A stretch of 64,000 bases of DNA from Bacteroidota bacterium (GCA_020161455.1 JAIUNZ010000001.1:1-64000), one strand, 5' to 3'; counted from the first letter of the stretch, positions 26,188 to 36,139 are shown. The notes: generated by a model not told the origin, from the letters alone. A program made the numbers and translations.

Positions 26188-27978
26188 ATGGAAGATATAA
26201 CAAGAGGTGGTCAGTTTTTGGTAAAAGAAACCAAGTGTGAAAATGTCTTTACACCTGAAGACTTTAGCGAAGAGCAAATCATGATGCGTGAAAGCGTTAA
26301 GGAATTTGTGGATAAGGAAATTTGGCCTAATAAAAATCGTTTTGAGGCAAAAGACTATGCTTTTACTGAAGAAGTAATGAAAAAAGCGGGCGAAATGGGC
26401 TTTTTAAGCGTTTCTGTTCCTGAAGCTTATGGCGGAATGGGAATGGGATTTGTGGATACTTGTTTAGTTTGTGATTATATTTCTGGTGCAACAGGCTCTT
26501 TTTCAACTGCTTTTGGTGCGCATACTGGAATTGGAACAATGCCAATTACATTGTATGGAACCGAAGAACAAAAACAAAAATACGTTCCAAAATTAGCTTC
26601 TGGCGAATGGTTTGGAGCTTATTGTTTAACAGAACCTGGCGCAGGAAGTGATGCCAATTCTGGAAAAACTAAAGCTGTTCTTTCAGATGATGGCAAACAT
26701 TACAATATTACTGGAGGAAAAATGTGGATTTCTAATGCAGGTTTTTGTTCTTTATTTATAGTTTTTGCTCGTATTGAAGATGATAAAAATATTACTGGTT
26801 TCATTATAGAAAACGATCCATCAAACGGAATTACACTTGGTGAAGAAGAACACAAATTGGGAATTAGAGCTTCCTCTACCCGACAAGTTTTCTTTGCTAA
26901 CACAAAAGTACCAGTTGAAAATATGTTGGCTGGACGTGGCGAAGGTTTTAAAATAGCTATGAATGCCTTAAATGTTGGTCGTATCAAATTGGCAGCCGCA
27001 TGTTTGGACGCTCAACGTCGTGTTACTTCAAATGCGGTTAATTATGCCAATGAAAGAATTCAATTTAATGTGCCTATTTCAAGTTTTGGTGCTATTCGTT
27101 ATAAATTGGCCGAGATGGCTACTTCTGCTTATGCTGGAGAGAGTGCTACCTATCGTGCTGCAAAAGACATTGAAAATAGAATTAAGCTTCGTGAAGCAGA
27201 AGGCACATCGCATCAAGAAGCGGAATTAAAAGGTGTAGAAGAATTTGCCATCGAATGTTCTATCTTAAAAGTTGCTGTTTCTGAAGATGTGCAAAACTGT
27301 GCAGACGAAGGAATTCAAATCTATGGTGGAATGGGATTCTCAGAAGACACACCAATGGAAAGTGCTTGGAGAGATGCGCGTATTGCAAGAATTTATGAAG
27401 GTACAAATGAAATTAACAGAATGCTATCCGTTGGAATGTTAATCAAAAAAGCTATGAAAGGTCACGTTGACTTACTTGGTCCTGCTTCAAAAGTACAAGA
27501 AGAATTGATGGGAATTCCATCGTTTGACACGCCTGATTATTCTGAATTATTCACAGAAGAAAAAGAATTAATTAGCAAATTGAAAAAAGCATTCCTAATG
27601 GTTGCTGGTGGTGCCGTTCAAAAATATGGAATGGATTTAGATGAACACCAACAATTATTAATGGCTTCAGCTGATATATTGATTGAAATTTACATGGCTG
27701 AAAGTACTATTCTAAGAACAGAAAAATTAGCCAAAAAAGAAGGCGAAGCTAAAGTTCAGGAACAAATTGCCATGGCAAAACTATACTTATACAAAGCCGT
27801 TGATATAATTGCTCAAAAAGGAAAAGAAAGCATCATTTCTTTTGCCGAAGGCGATGAACAACGCATGATGTTAATGGGTTTACGCCGATTTACAAAATAT
27901 ACTAATATGCCAAACATTGTTGCTTTAAGAGAGACAATCACAGCAAAATTAGTTGCAGAAAATAGTTATTGCTTTTAA
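26188..27978 (+). CDS. Acyl-CoA dehydrogenase (FadE-like, long form)
   Basis: A 596-residue flavoenzyme. The FAD/substrate region CLTEPGAGSDANSG is near residue 150, and the C-terminal catalytic-domain signature IARIYEGTNEINRML carries the probable base Glu. A ~170-residue C-terminal extension past the core marks the long acyl-CoA dehydrogenase class, as in Bacillus FadE. It catalyses the first oxidation step of fatty-acid degradation. Last gene of the MarR-headed operon, 20 bases after the thiolase and followed by a terminator. Confidence 0.93.
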   Translation: MEDITRGGQFLVKETKCENVFTPEDFSEEQIMMRESVKEFVDKEIWPNKNRFEAKDYAFTEEVMKKAGEMGFLSVSVPEAYGGMGMGFVDTCLVCDYISGATGSFSTAFGAHTGIGTMPITLYGTEEQKQKYVPKLASGEWFGAYCLTEPGAGSDANSGKTKAVLSDDGKHYNITGGKMWISNAGFCSLFIVFARIEDDKNITGFIIENDPSNGITLGEEEHKLGIRASSTRQVFFANTKVPVENMLAGRGEGFKIAMNALNVGRIKLAAACLDAQRRVTSNAVNYANERIQFNVPISSFGAIRYKLAEMATSAYAGESATYRAAKDIENRIKLREAEGTSHQEAELKGVEEFAIECSILKVAVSEDVQNCADEGIQIYGGMGFSEDTPMESAWRDARIARIYEGTNEINRMLSVGMLIKKAMKGHVDLLGPASKVQEELMGIPSFDTPDYSELFTEEKELISKLKKAFLMVAGGAVQKYGMDLDEHQQLLMASADILIEIYMAESTILRTEKLAKKEGEAKVQEQIAMAKLYLYKAVDIIAQKGKESIISFAEGDEQRMMLMGLRRFTKYTNMPNIVALRETITAKLVAENSYCF

Positions 27979-28014
27979 GCATTGTCTATAATTTTAAGTT
28001 AAGTTAATTGTTTG

Positions 28015-28051
28015 AAACCACTTGAATGTCATATTCAGGTGGTTTTTTTAT
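28015..28051 (+). terminator. Terminator of the fad operon
   Basis: AAACCACTTGAAT (28015-28027) pairs, with one G-T wobble, with ATTCAGGTGGTTT (28033-28045), followed by a T run. Confidence 0.88.
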
Positions 28052-28102
28052 TATTTATAGATAATTTATTTTAGATTTGAAATCAATAAGTAATTTATAA
28101 AC

Positions 28103-29752
28103 ATGCTTTTACTTTTAGTTTCTCAATTTGCATTGTTTTTCCTTTTAATTGGATGGGGAAATTTATTTGAAAAACTCCTACCCAACTTGTGGAATGGACT
28201 ATCAACAAAGCTTGTAACAGGCATTATATCTATAAGTTTATGCTCTTCAATTATTGGTTTTTTTCTACCGTTGAATGTATATTATGAGATAGGAATAATT
28301 CTGATAGGTATAATTGGATTAGTCAAAAATCATAGAACAATTTCATCCGATTTAAAATATCTGAAAGACAAAACATTTCTGTTTTTTGCTTTCATTGTTA
28401 TTGGAATTAGCACTTTTGCTCCTTTTATAAACGATCATTTTGGTTATTATGTTTCCACTATTAAATGGCTGAATGAGTTTGGATTAGTGAAAGGAATTTC
28501 AAATATTAGTTTAGTATTGGGGCAACAATCTACATGGCATGTTTTTCAAGCGAGTATTGATACTCTTGTTGATCCATTTATGAGAGTAAATGCTACACTG
28601 CTACTTATTTTTATTCTGTACAGCATTGAAAACAAACGAAAAGAATTACTCATTCTAACACCTTTATTTCTTTTATTCGTTCATTCTCCTTCACACGACT
28701 TAATAATTTACATAATATCACTAATAATCACCTTAGAACTTTTAAAAGCCAATCCAAATTATGCTTCTTTATGGCTAGTTAGTTTATTTTTAATGACCAT
28801 AAAACCAATCATTTTTTGGTTACCACTACTGATTTTTATACTTTCATTAAAAACAAACATCAAGACTTTATTTAAGTTTAAAAACATAGTCTTTTCTCTT
28901 TTTATTGTTCTTCCTTTTTTTGCAAAACAGTTATGGTGTTTTGGCGATATTTTATTTCCACTGCAAACAAATTTATTCGATTTAGATTGGAAACCAAACA
29001 CATTGCTTCTTGAATTATCCAATAAAAATGCACTTTTAAAAACATACGATTTTCAATATACCATCAAAGAAATAACATCATGGAATGCTTTAGATAAAAT
29101 ATTTAAATGGTTTACTTTAAGTGGATTTAAACCCATAATACATATTTTAATTGTTATTTCAATTTTAGTTTTTGGTTTGTATTCTTTTCTTAAAAAAAAG
29201 AAAACCTATATTCTTTTATGGTTGTGCATCGTTATAAAAACAATTGTAATTTTTCAATTTTCAGGACAATATCGTTTTATGTTAGATGGCGTTTTAGTGC
29301 TGTCTATTTTACTAATCATTTCGCTTCAAATTCCTTCTAAGTATTATTTGTGGATTTCTTATTTTGGATGCTTTATAGTGTTTTCAATTTTCTTATTCCC
29401 TTCTATAATAAAACAAAACATTAGCTCTTTTTATGTGGGGCAACTTATGGGTAACCCTGAATTAAAACAGGTTTATGAACCACTGAATTATAGTATAGCT
29501 GATTATTCTAAAAACAAAATCACCAACTTTGAGTTTTATACTCCAAACAACTATCATTTAATGTTAGACGTACCCATTCCATGTCTTATTCCAATTGCTT
29601 TAGATGAATTTAGATATGTTAATGATTTTCCAGTTGCTTATGATAAAGACAATCTTCAAAAAGGGTTTTATCACAAAACATTAACGCTAAAACAAAAAGA
29701 AAAATTGATTAATCTTTTAAAAAACTATACCGTTTATTATCCTTTAGATTAA
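28103..29752 (+). CDS. Multi-pass membrane protein, glycosyltransferase-like topology
   Basis: A 549-residue protein with at least ten transmembrane segments and a soluble C-terminal ~120 residues. Early loop features include FINDHFGYYVSTIKWLNEFG, which resembles the conserved first periplasmic loop of LIC_10190-type and GT39-like membrane proteins that act on lipid-linked sugars. The link to that family is from memory and uncertain. It stands alone, between the fad operon terminator and sodC. Confidence 0.65.
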   Translation: MLLLLVSQFALFFLLIGWGNLFEKLLPNLWNGLSTKLVTGIISISLCSSIIGFFLPLNVYYEIGIILIGIIGLVKNHRTISSDLKYLKDKTFLFFAFIVIGISTFAPFINDHFGYYVSTIKWLNEFGLVKGISNISLVLGQQSTWHVFQASIDTLVDPFMRVNATLLLIFILYSIENKRKELLILTPLFLLFVHSPSHDLIIYIISLIITLELLKANPNYASLWLVSLFLMTIKPIIFWLPLLIFILSLKTNIKTLFKFKNIVFSLFIVLPFFAKQLWCFGDILFPLQTNLFDLDWKPNTLLLELSNKNALLKTYDFQYTIKEITSWNALDKIFKWFTLSGFKPIIHILIVISILVFGLYSFLKKKKTYILLWLCIVIKTIVIFQFSGQYRFMLDGVLVLSILLIISLQIPSKYYLWISYFGCFIVFSIFLFPSIIKQNISSFYVGQLMGNPELKQVYEPLNYSIADYSKNKITNFEFYTPNNYHLMLDVPIPCLIPIALDEFRYVNDFPVAYDKDNLQKGFYHKTLTLKQKEKLINLLKNYTVYYPLD

Positions 29753-29807
29753 CATTTCTTTTTAATTTATAAGGAGATATTTTTGTAAATTTGAAAAAAT
29801 CTATATC

Positions 29808-30332
29808 ATGAAAAAAATAGTTTTAGCATTAATTATTGCATCTGGAATAATAGTAGCTTGTAAATCAACTACAAATACAAGCGATAAAGAATTAACCATT
29901 ACCTTGGAGCCTAAAAGTGGAAGTTCTGTAAATGGAACGGCAACTTTTACCGAAAAAAATGGAGAAGTAACTTTGTTGGCCAAGCTAACAGGACTAACAC
30001 CTGGCGTACACGCCATTCACATACATGAAAAAGCAGATTGCTCTGCCGCAGATGGTACTTCTACTGGTGGACACTGGAACCCAACGTTTAAAAAACACGG
30101 AAAATTTGGCATTGGCGAATACCATCGTGGTGATATTGGTAATTTTACAGCCGATGTAGATGGAAATGCAACCGTATTTTTTAAAACCAACGAATGGGCA
30201 ATTGGCGGAACCGATGAAACCAAAAACATTCTTGGCAAAGGTTTAATTGTTCACAAAGACCCAGATGACTTTACTTCGCAACCAACAGGGAATGCTGGTG
30301 CAAGAGTAGCTTGTTCGGGAATTATCAAATAA
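29808..30332 (+). CDS. sodC: Cu/Zn superoxide dismutase family lipoprotein
   Basis: A 174-residue envelope protein with a lipoprotein signal (MKKIVLALII... lipobox VAC). The metal ligands of SodC are visible: two His in AIHIHEKADC, His in GGHWNP, His in KKHGKFG, His and Asp in EYHRGDIGN, and His in IVHKDPDDF. The disulfide pair is Cys in KADC and Cys in RVACSG. It should convert periplasmic superoxide to hydrogen peroxide. The unusual WNP and YHRG variants keep all ligands, so activity is expected. Confidence 0.92.
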   Translation: MKKIVLALIIASGIIVACKSTTNTSDKELTITLEPKSGSSVNGTATFTEKNGEVTLLAKLTGLTPGVHAIHIHEKADCSAADGTSTGGHWNPTFKKHGKFGIGEYHRGDIGNFTADVDGNATVFFKTNEWAIGGTDETKNILGKGLIVHKDPDDFTSQPTGNAGARVACSGIIK

Positions 30333-30404
30333 ACGTTAAAGAAAAACGTTTTTTAAACTTCATAGTTTAAACACCACAAAAAACACAACAACAAAAGTAA
30401 AAAA

Positions 30405-30440
30405 AAAGGTCTAAAAACGCATTTTGTTTTTAGGCCTTTC
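30405..30440. terminator. Hairpin after sodC
   Basis: AAAGGTCTAAAAAC (30405-30418) pairs with GTTTTTAGGCCTTT (30426-30439) with one G-T wobble. The plus-strand tail lacks a long T run, so efficiency is uncertain. Confidence 0.65.
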
Positions 30441-30854
30441 CGCTTGTCTATTTCTGCATTTATTAATAGCCTACAATGATGCTAACCTGATTACTCCACA
30501 CTCCTATTCTAGTATCTTTATACAAATACATCGCTTTGTATTCCCAAAAAGCACTTCCTATTTGCCAAAAATTGAAGAAACTTTTAAAAAAAATACGCTT
30601 AAAGTTTGGGATATAAGATTTCCAAAATTAATTGATGAAATACCTATAAGTATCGTATTTACCAATTAAAGTAATGGATTATGCATATAAATTGAAGAAA
30701 ACAACATAAAAGGTTGGGCAAAGGGAAAACTAGAAAACTCAGAATTTATTGCGTGAAATTCCAGTGATGTGTTGCATGGTTAAAAACACAGAAAACTGTT
30801 TTTTCGTACAAGTATTTTAGTATATTTGTTTACTGTGAAGAGAAAGTTTTTTCA
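30441..30854. other. Intergenic region with possible decayed coding sequence
   Basis: A plus-strand frame from about 30424 to 30669 (81 codons, no ATG start) has a protein-like second half but no recognised family. It overlaps the sodC hairpin and is not called a gene. A -7 like TATATTTG is at 30821-30828 and an inverted repeat ACTGTGAA/TTCACAGT at 30832-30839/30851-30858. Both precede the next gene and may control it. Confidence 0.4.
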
Positions 30855-30892
30855 CAGTCTGACGTTGTGCAACATATTTTAAACCTGTTGAA

Positions 30893-31519
30893 ATGAGATT
30901 ATTTACAATATCTATACTTTTGTTTATGAATTTAATTTTTGCCCAAAGTTTTGAAGGAAAATGGATTATGACCGCAAATGGAAATACATATATGATTCCA
31001 AAAATAAATCTGTTTGAGTTTAAAAACGAAAAACTAATCACATCTGATTCTGAAAAAGTTTTACAGACTAACAATTATAAAATTGTTGGAAATGAAATCC
31101 TTGTAGAGAATAATTCATTTGGGCATTTTAGAATTGTAAATGAAAATAGATTTACACTTTACAAGAATGATGAAAAAGATTCGAAAAGAAATTTAGAATT
31201 AGATTTTGTGAGATTAGAAACTACCAAAACTGACTTAACAGAAAGTGAAATTGAAAAACTAACTTTTGAAAACAAAGAATTAGATATTCTTATAGGTTTT
31301 AATATCGAATTGCAAAAACCATTTCTATTAGAACTAATGAAAGACAAAGCGACAAAAAAAATGACGTTGAAAAAAATCGATTCAACATTGTTTATTTGTA
31401 TTTATGAAGCTGGCGAGTTAGATTCTATAATTCCAATAAAAGAAGTCAATAGAGAGTTTATAGAAATTTATGGTTTCTCAAGAAAAGAACCGTATTCTCT
31501 AAAAATAAACAAAACATAA
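30893..31519 (+). CDS. Small secreted protein of unknown function
   Basis: A 208-residue protein with a signal peptide (residues 1-18, ending IFAQ). The mature N-terminus FEGKWIMTANGNTYMIPKIN resembles the first strand of lipocalin-like or calycin proteins. The C-terminal half is charged and unfamiliar. It is framed by imperfect copies of CGTTGYGCAAC at 30863-30873 and 31545-31555 and has its own promoter-like box and a terminator, which suggests a self-contained accessory unit. Function unknown. Confidence 0.75.
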   Translation: MRLFTISILLFMNLIFAQSFEGKWIMTANGNTYMIPKINLFEFKNEKLITSDSEKVLQTNNYKIVGNEILVENNSFGHFRIVNENRFTLYKNDEKDSKRNLELDFVRLETTKTDLTESEIEKLTFENKELDILIGFNIELQKPFLLELMKDKATKKMTLKKIDSTLFICIYEAGELDSIIPIKEVNREFIEIYGFSRKEPYSLKINKT

Positions 31520-31586
31520 AAATCCGTCGCATAATAGCAGTAGCCGTTGCGCAACCTTCCCTAAAAAATAATTTTTCGGAATAAAT

Positions 31587-31628
31587 AAAAATAACCTCGT
31601 TTAGTGTATTCTAAGCGAGGTTTATTTT
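31587..31628. terminator. Hairpin terminator downstream of the small secreted protein
   Basis: AACCTCGTTTAG (31593-31604) pairs with CTAAGCGAGGTT (31611-31622), flanked by A-rich and T-rich sequence that extends the stem and works on both strands. Confidence 0.88.
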
Positions 31629-31728
31629 TAAATAATTATAATGATTTCAAAAAAATAATTGGAACTGTGCAAGAAATAAATTTTATATTCGTCTAATCAT
31701 ATACAATTAATAGATACATAATTTAAAC

Positions 31729-34008
31729 ATGAAAAAAATTACATTACTCCTACTGTTGCTTAGTTCTTACATTTCATTGGGACAAGATTTTTATGATTTA
31801 AACACCATTCAAGAAATCAGAATAACTTTTTCACAAACCAATTGGGATGCTGTTTTAGATGCTGCAGAAGCTTCGGATGCTTACACTTCTGCAACATCCA
31901 TTTCCATAAACGGAGCGATGTATAATAATGTTGGGGTGAAATACAAAGGAAATAGTTCTTATAACGCTAATCAAGTTAAAAATCCTTTGCATATAGAATT
32001 GGATACTTATATTGACCAAAATTATTTGGGATATACCGACATAAAATTAAGTAATGTCTTTGTTGATCCTACATTTGTTAGGGAAACATTGGGCTATAAG
32101 ATATTAGGAAATTATATGGATGTGCCAAAAGCTAACTATGCAAAAGTATATATTAACGAAGCTTACATTGGTTTATATACTAATGTGGAATCCATTTCTA
32201 AAAAGTTTGTAGATAGTAGATTTGGTTCAAAAACGAATGCTTTTTTTGATTGTAGTCCGCCTGCTGGAGCTGGACCTCAAACAACTAATCTGCCTAATTT
32301 AGCGTATTTAGGAACAAGTAGTTCAAGTTATACTTCCGCTTATGATATGAAATCAGATACGGGTTGGGATGACTTAATTGCTTTAACTAGCACTCTATCT
32401 TCTACAAACTCTACAAATACAGCTACTATTGAAGCCGTTTTAGATGTTGACAGAGCCTTGTGGATGTTAGCCTTTGATAATGTTTTTGTAAACCTAGACA
32501 GCTATATTGGTCAATTTAAACAAAACTATTATTTGTATAAATCAGACAATGGTCAGTTTATGCCAATTGTATGGGATTTGAATATGTGTTTTGGTGTTTT
32601 TGGTATGACGGGTTCTGGTGGAAACTTAACTACTGCCACCAAAAAAACGTTATCACATACTTTGCACTCAAATGAATCTGCTTGGCCTTTAGTTCAAAAA
32701 TTATTAGCAGTTCCGTCCTATAAGAAAAAATATATTGCTCATTATAAAACAATTTTATCCGAAGTAGTTTCTGCTAGTGGTAGTAATTACTTTTTAACCG
32801 ATGCTCAAGCGATGCAAACTTTAATAAGTAATGCTGTGGCTACCGACGTTAATAAATTTAGCTATCAAACAACGGCTAATTTTACAAATAACCTAAATTC
32901 AACTGATGTTAATGTATCCAATAATACTGCTCCAGGAATAACTGGACTTATGTCGGCTAGAAATACTTATTTATCTGCATTGCCCGATTTTACAAATACG
33001 CAGCCAACTATATCAAATATTGTTTTATCTAATGTTGCTCCACTAATTGGAACATCAGTAAATGTTACTGCAAACGTTTCAAATACTAACTATGTTTACT
33101 TAGGATACAGAACTACTAAATTTGAAAAATTTACTAAAGTTCAAATGTATGATGACGGTGCTCACAATGATGGCGCAGCAAGCGATGGCGTTTATGGAGC
33201 TAGTATGCCAATTACAACTATCGCTACTCAATATTATTTTTATGCTGAAAATACAAATGTAGGAATATTTTCTCCTGCTAGAGCAGAATATGAGTTTTAT
33301 AATGTAACAGGAACTTACCCAACTTTGGCTCCTGGAACACTTGTAATAAATGAGTTAATGGCTCAAAACACAAGTACAGTAACCGACCCAAATGGGGATT
33401 ATAGTGATTGGTTTGAATTATACAATAATAGTAACGAAACTATTAGCTTAGATAACTTGTATGCATCAGATAATTTAACAACACCAACTAAATGGGCTTT
33501 CCCTTCAGGAATTACGATGGCACCAAATAGTTATTTAATTGTTTGGGCTGATCAAAATTTAACTCAAGATGGAATACATGCCGATTTTAAATTTTCAGCT
33601 GCTGGTGAAAGTTGTATTCTGTCTTATCCTAATGGTGTTATTGTTGATCAAGTTACTTTTGGTCCACAAGTTGCTAATATGGGATATGCTAGAAATCCGA
33701 ATGGAACCGGAAGTTTTGTCATTCAAGCACCAACATTTAATGCAAACAATCAAGGTTTGGGAATCGATCCTTTTCCTTTTGAAAAGAATTTAAAATTCTA
33801 CCCAAATCCAACCTCTAACACTTTGAATTTAGTAAATGATTATGCAACTATTGAAAATGTTCAAATAGTAAATCTTCAAGGGCAAATTCTTTTTCAAAAT
33901 AAATATAGCAATCAAAATAATGTAACATTGGATTTCTCTAATTTTCCAAATGGAATCTATTTAGTGACTATAAATAATCAATCCAATATAAAAATCATTA
34001 AAAATTAA
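31729..34008 (+). CDS. CotH kinase family protein with lamin-tail domain and T9SS sorting domain
   Basis: A 759-residue secreted protein. Residues 1-18 are a signal peptide. About 25-400 form a CotH-like domain, with GVKYKGNSSYN and the late motif MPIVWDLNMCFGVFG, where the Asp corresponds to the metal-binding D-x-N of CotH kinases. About 420-520 resemble an Ig-like domain. About 535-640 form a lamin-tail domain (INELMAQNTSTVTDPNGDYS), and the last ~75 residues are a T9SS type A sorting domain (FYPNPTSNTLNL). CotH proteins phosphorylate secreted proteins. The next gene starts 4 bases later, so the two form a pair. Confidence 0.88.
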   Translation: MKKITLLLLLLSSYISLGQDFYDLNTIQEIRITFSQTNWDAVLDAAEASDAYTSATSISINGAMYNNVGVKYKGNSSYNANQVKNPLHIELDTYIDQNYLGYTDIKLSNVFVDPTFVRETLGYKILGNYMDVPKANYAKVYINEAYIGLYTNVESISKKFVDSRFGSKTNAFFDCSPPAGAGPQTTNLPNLAYLGTSSSSYTSAYDMKSDTGWDDLIALTSTLSSTNSTNTATIEAVLDVDRALWMLAFDNVFVNLDSYIGQFKQNYYLYKSDNGQFMPIVWDLNMCFGVFGMTGSGGNLTTATKKTLSHTLHSNESAWPLVQKLLAVPSYKKKYIAHYKTILSEVVSASGSNYFLTDAQAMQTLISNAVATDVNKFSYQTTANFTNNLNSTDVNVSNNTAPGITGLMSARNTYLSALPDFTNTQPTISNIVLSNVAPLIGTSVNVTANVSNTNYVYLGYRTTKFEKFTKVQMYDDGAHNDGAASDGVYGASMPITTIATQYYFYAENTNVGIFSPARAEYEFYNVTGTYPTLAPGTLVINELMAQNTSTVTDPNGDYSDWFELYNNSNETISLDNLYASDNLTTPTKWAFPSGITMAPNSYLIVWADQNLTQDGIHADFKFSAAGESCILSYPNGVIVDQVTFGPQVANMGYARNPNGTGSFVIQAPTFNANNQGLGIDPFPFEKNLKFYPNPTSNTLNLVNDYATIENVQIVNLQGQILFQNKYSNQNNVTLDFSNFPNGIYLVTINNQSNIKIIKN

Positions 34009-34012
34009 TGTT

Positions 34013-35365
34013 ATGAAAAAGATATTTTTTTTGCTAATTGCAATATTTTCTATTGCTATTAATGCTCAAACCAATCCTGCAATAACTAAATTTCTACAAA
34101 ACACAACTGGGATTACAGGTCGTCATTATGTAACGGGCAATTCAACACCAATAGTTGATGCTGTTCAAGCTAATGTCCAATCGGTTTATTATAATGCAAC
34201 GTATTCATATGTTTCCGCAACTGGAATTCCTGCTTATATCACTGGTCCATTTCAGGATGGAAATCCATCTTTGGCTACAGCGCAAAACAAAATCTTTAGA
34301 ATTCCATTAAATCCTACGCAAGGTTCGGGTACAACGGCTACTACTGGCGGAAATATTGGCGTTTTTATAAATGGTGTTGCCTTATTTGATTATCGCGATG
34401 GCGTAGCTTGGAACAACACTACTCAAAGCCTTTGTGGTGGTCCAGGAAACTCACCTTGTCCTGGTGGACCAACGGCAACTCAAGCTTGGAATAGAGATGC
34501 TATTCCTGCAGAAAGAGCTGGTTTTGATTGTTCCAAAGCACATCCTGCTATGGGAAACTATCACCATCATCAAAATCCTTCTGCTTTTAATTTAGATTTA
34601 CTAGTCACTTCAACAATATGTGATGCTTATCCTTCAGATGGTTTATATGTTATCAATACAAACGAACATTCTCCTCTATTGGGCTTTGCCTATGACGGTT
34701 TTCCTATCTATGGTGCTTATGCCTATGCAAATACAAATGGAACTGGAGCTATTACTAGAATGAAATCGAGTTATCAATTAAAAGACCAAACTACTAGAAG
34801 TAATGGTCCTGCTGTAAATCAAGCGTTGGGAGCACAAACTTTTTTTAATGGTTATTTCAGAGAAGATTATGAGTATGTTGCTCATAATGATGATGCTTCT
34901 TATTTAGACCAACACAACGGTCGTTTTTGTGTAACTCCCGAATATCCAGAAGGTATTTATTGCTATTTTGCAACAGTTGATGCGAACCACAAATCAGCTT
35001 ATCCCTATGTTGTTGGACCTACTTTTTATGGAAATATAACAGTTACTACTGTTACAACAATTCCTGATGGTGCTACTCAATATACACAACCATTGGACAA
35101 CGCTAGTTTTGGAGACAACAACTTTAAAGTGATTGTTGCTCCAAATCCTGCCCAAGACTTTATCGCCATTCAAACCAATACTGCCGAAAATGATATGACA
35201 GTTGATGTAATAGATGCATTGGGTAAAATTGTAAAGACTACCAAAATTATTCAAGGAAGTACTTTAAGTATTATTGAAACGGATAGTTTGTACAATGGTA
35301 CTTATATTGTTAGGATTTCGGATGGTTCTAAAAGTAAAACAACTAAACTTATTATTGCTAAATAG
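34013..35365 (+). CDS. YHYH domain protein with T9SS sorting domain
   Basis: A 450-residue secreted protein. Signal peptide 1-18 (ending NAQ). The central region carries the YHYH-type signature MGNYHHHQNPSAF followed by a GFAYDGFPIYGAY segment. The C-terminal ~80 residues are a T9SS type A domain (IVAPNPAQDFIAIQ). YHYH proteins are little studied and may bind metal through the His cluster. Placed directly after the CotH gene in one unit ending at a terminator, it could be the CotH substrate or partner; that is inference. Confidence 0.88.
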   Translation: MKKIFFLLIAIFSIAINAQTNPAITKFLQNTTGITGRHYVTGNSTPIVDAVQANVQSVYYNATYSYVSATGIPAYITGPFQDGNPSLATAQNKIFRIPLNPTQGSGTTATTGGNIGVFINGVALFDYRDGVAWNNTTQSLCGGPGNSPCPGGPTATQAWNRDAIPAERAGFDCSKAHPAMGNYHHHQNPSAFNLDLLVTSTICDAYPSDGLYVINTNEHSPLLGFAYDGFPIYGAYAYANTNGTGAITRMKSSYQLKDQTTRSNGPAVNQALGAQTFFNGYFREDYEYVAHNDDASYLDQHNGRFCVTPEYPEGIYCYFATVDANHKSAYPYVVGPTFYGNITVTTVTTIPDGATQYTQPLDNASFGDNNFKVIVAPNPAQDFIAIQTNTAENDMTVDVIDALGKIVKTTKIIQGSTLSIIETDSLYNGTYIVRISDGSKSKTTKLIIAK

Positions 35366-35376
35366 ATTCTTTAAAC

Positions 35377-35409
35377 AAAAAAGTTCCAATGGCTTGGAAC
35401 TTTTTTTTT
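35377..35409. terminator. Bidirectional terminator
   Basis: AAGTTCCAA (35381-35389) pairs with TTGGAACTT (35394-35402), inside A and T runs on either side. It lies between convergent genes ending at 35365 and 35411. Confidence 0.92.
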
Positions 35410-35410
35410 A

Positions 35411-36139
35411 TTAATACTTTTCTTTTTGAAATCCCCAGTCGCGGAGCACCGATTTATAAGTGTCCGGATAGTTTGCTCTTATGACAAATATAATGGCATT
35501 CAACGCCTTTTTAATTCGGTCTTTCAACACATTTTTATCGCCCACTTTTACCGAAACTTGTCCATCGGTAGCATTAGCATCGGTTAACAATAATGCATAT
35601 TTATTTCTAATTTCCGTCCAAAAGGCTAGTCCGTATTCTTTATCCTGAAAATCATGTGCAGTAATGGCAGTTATCATTAAATCTAAGGCGGACAAACGGT
35701 TGTTTTGGTCTGTTGGGATGATGTATTTGTTCTTTTTATGCACAATTCCAAACTGAGGAAAATAGCTTGGCGCATTCTCTTTCTTGTATTTATCTACAAT
35801 ATACCCTTTTATATAGCTGATATGGTCATCGATAAGGTCATCCATGATGTTTATCTTTTTAGTAATCTCTGGTCGGCTAGAACCTACTTGTTGTCGCGCT
35901 GCCAGTATGTTATTGTATGCCGAAACATCTTCAAGCATAGCATCCCGATTGAGCCACAACAGCGTTAACCAATTATTATCTCCCCATTTGGTTACCACAT
36001 TTTTAGCTACTTCTCCAAAATCAATATCCGATTTTGGTACATTACTTTTTACGTGTACTTTGATAATGTTTTCTAATCCAATTGGATTGTTTTTTTGTAC
36101 AACTTGATTGTTTTCGTGTACTTCTTGATTGCTTTCCAT
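35411..36139 (-). CDS. Uncharacterised cytoplasmic protein
   Basis: A 242-residue hydrophilic protein with an Asn/Gln-rich N-terminus and no signal peptide or membrane segment. The body is predicted mostly helical. Trp pairs occur in KWGDNNWLTLLWLNRD and the C-terminus has RANYPDTYKSVLRDWGFQ. I do not recognise a characterised family; it has the look of a Flavobacteriia-specific conserved protein. It is alone, with a 630-base gap upstream that holds an unusual repeat array. Confidence 0.7.
   Translation of the reverse strand: MESNQEVHENNQVVQKNNPIGLENIIKVHVKSNVPKSDIDFGEVAKNVVTKWGDNNWLTLLWLNRDAMLEDVSAYNNILAARQQVGSSRPEITKKINIMDDLIDDHISYIKGYIVDKYKKENAPSYFPQFGIVHKKNKYIIPTDQNNRLSALDLMITAITAHDFQDKEYGLAFWTEIRNKYALLLTDANATDGQVSVKVGDKNVLKDRIKKALNAIIFVIRANYPDTYKSVLRDWGFQKEKY

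Noticed and set aside
30424-30669. 81-codon plus-strand frame after sodC
   Set aside because: No ATG start, begins inside a hairpin, no recognised family; kept only as a possible remnant in the intergenic entry.
30863-31555. Integron attC sites around the small secreted-protein gene
   Set aside because: The CGTTGYGCAAC borders do not satisfy GTTRRRY/RYYYAAC core rules and no integrase is nearby; reported only as possible cassette borders.
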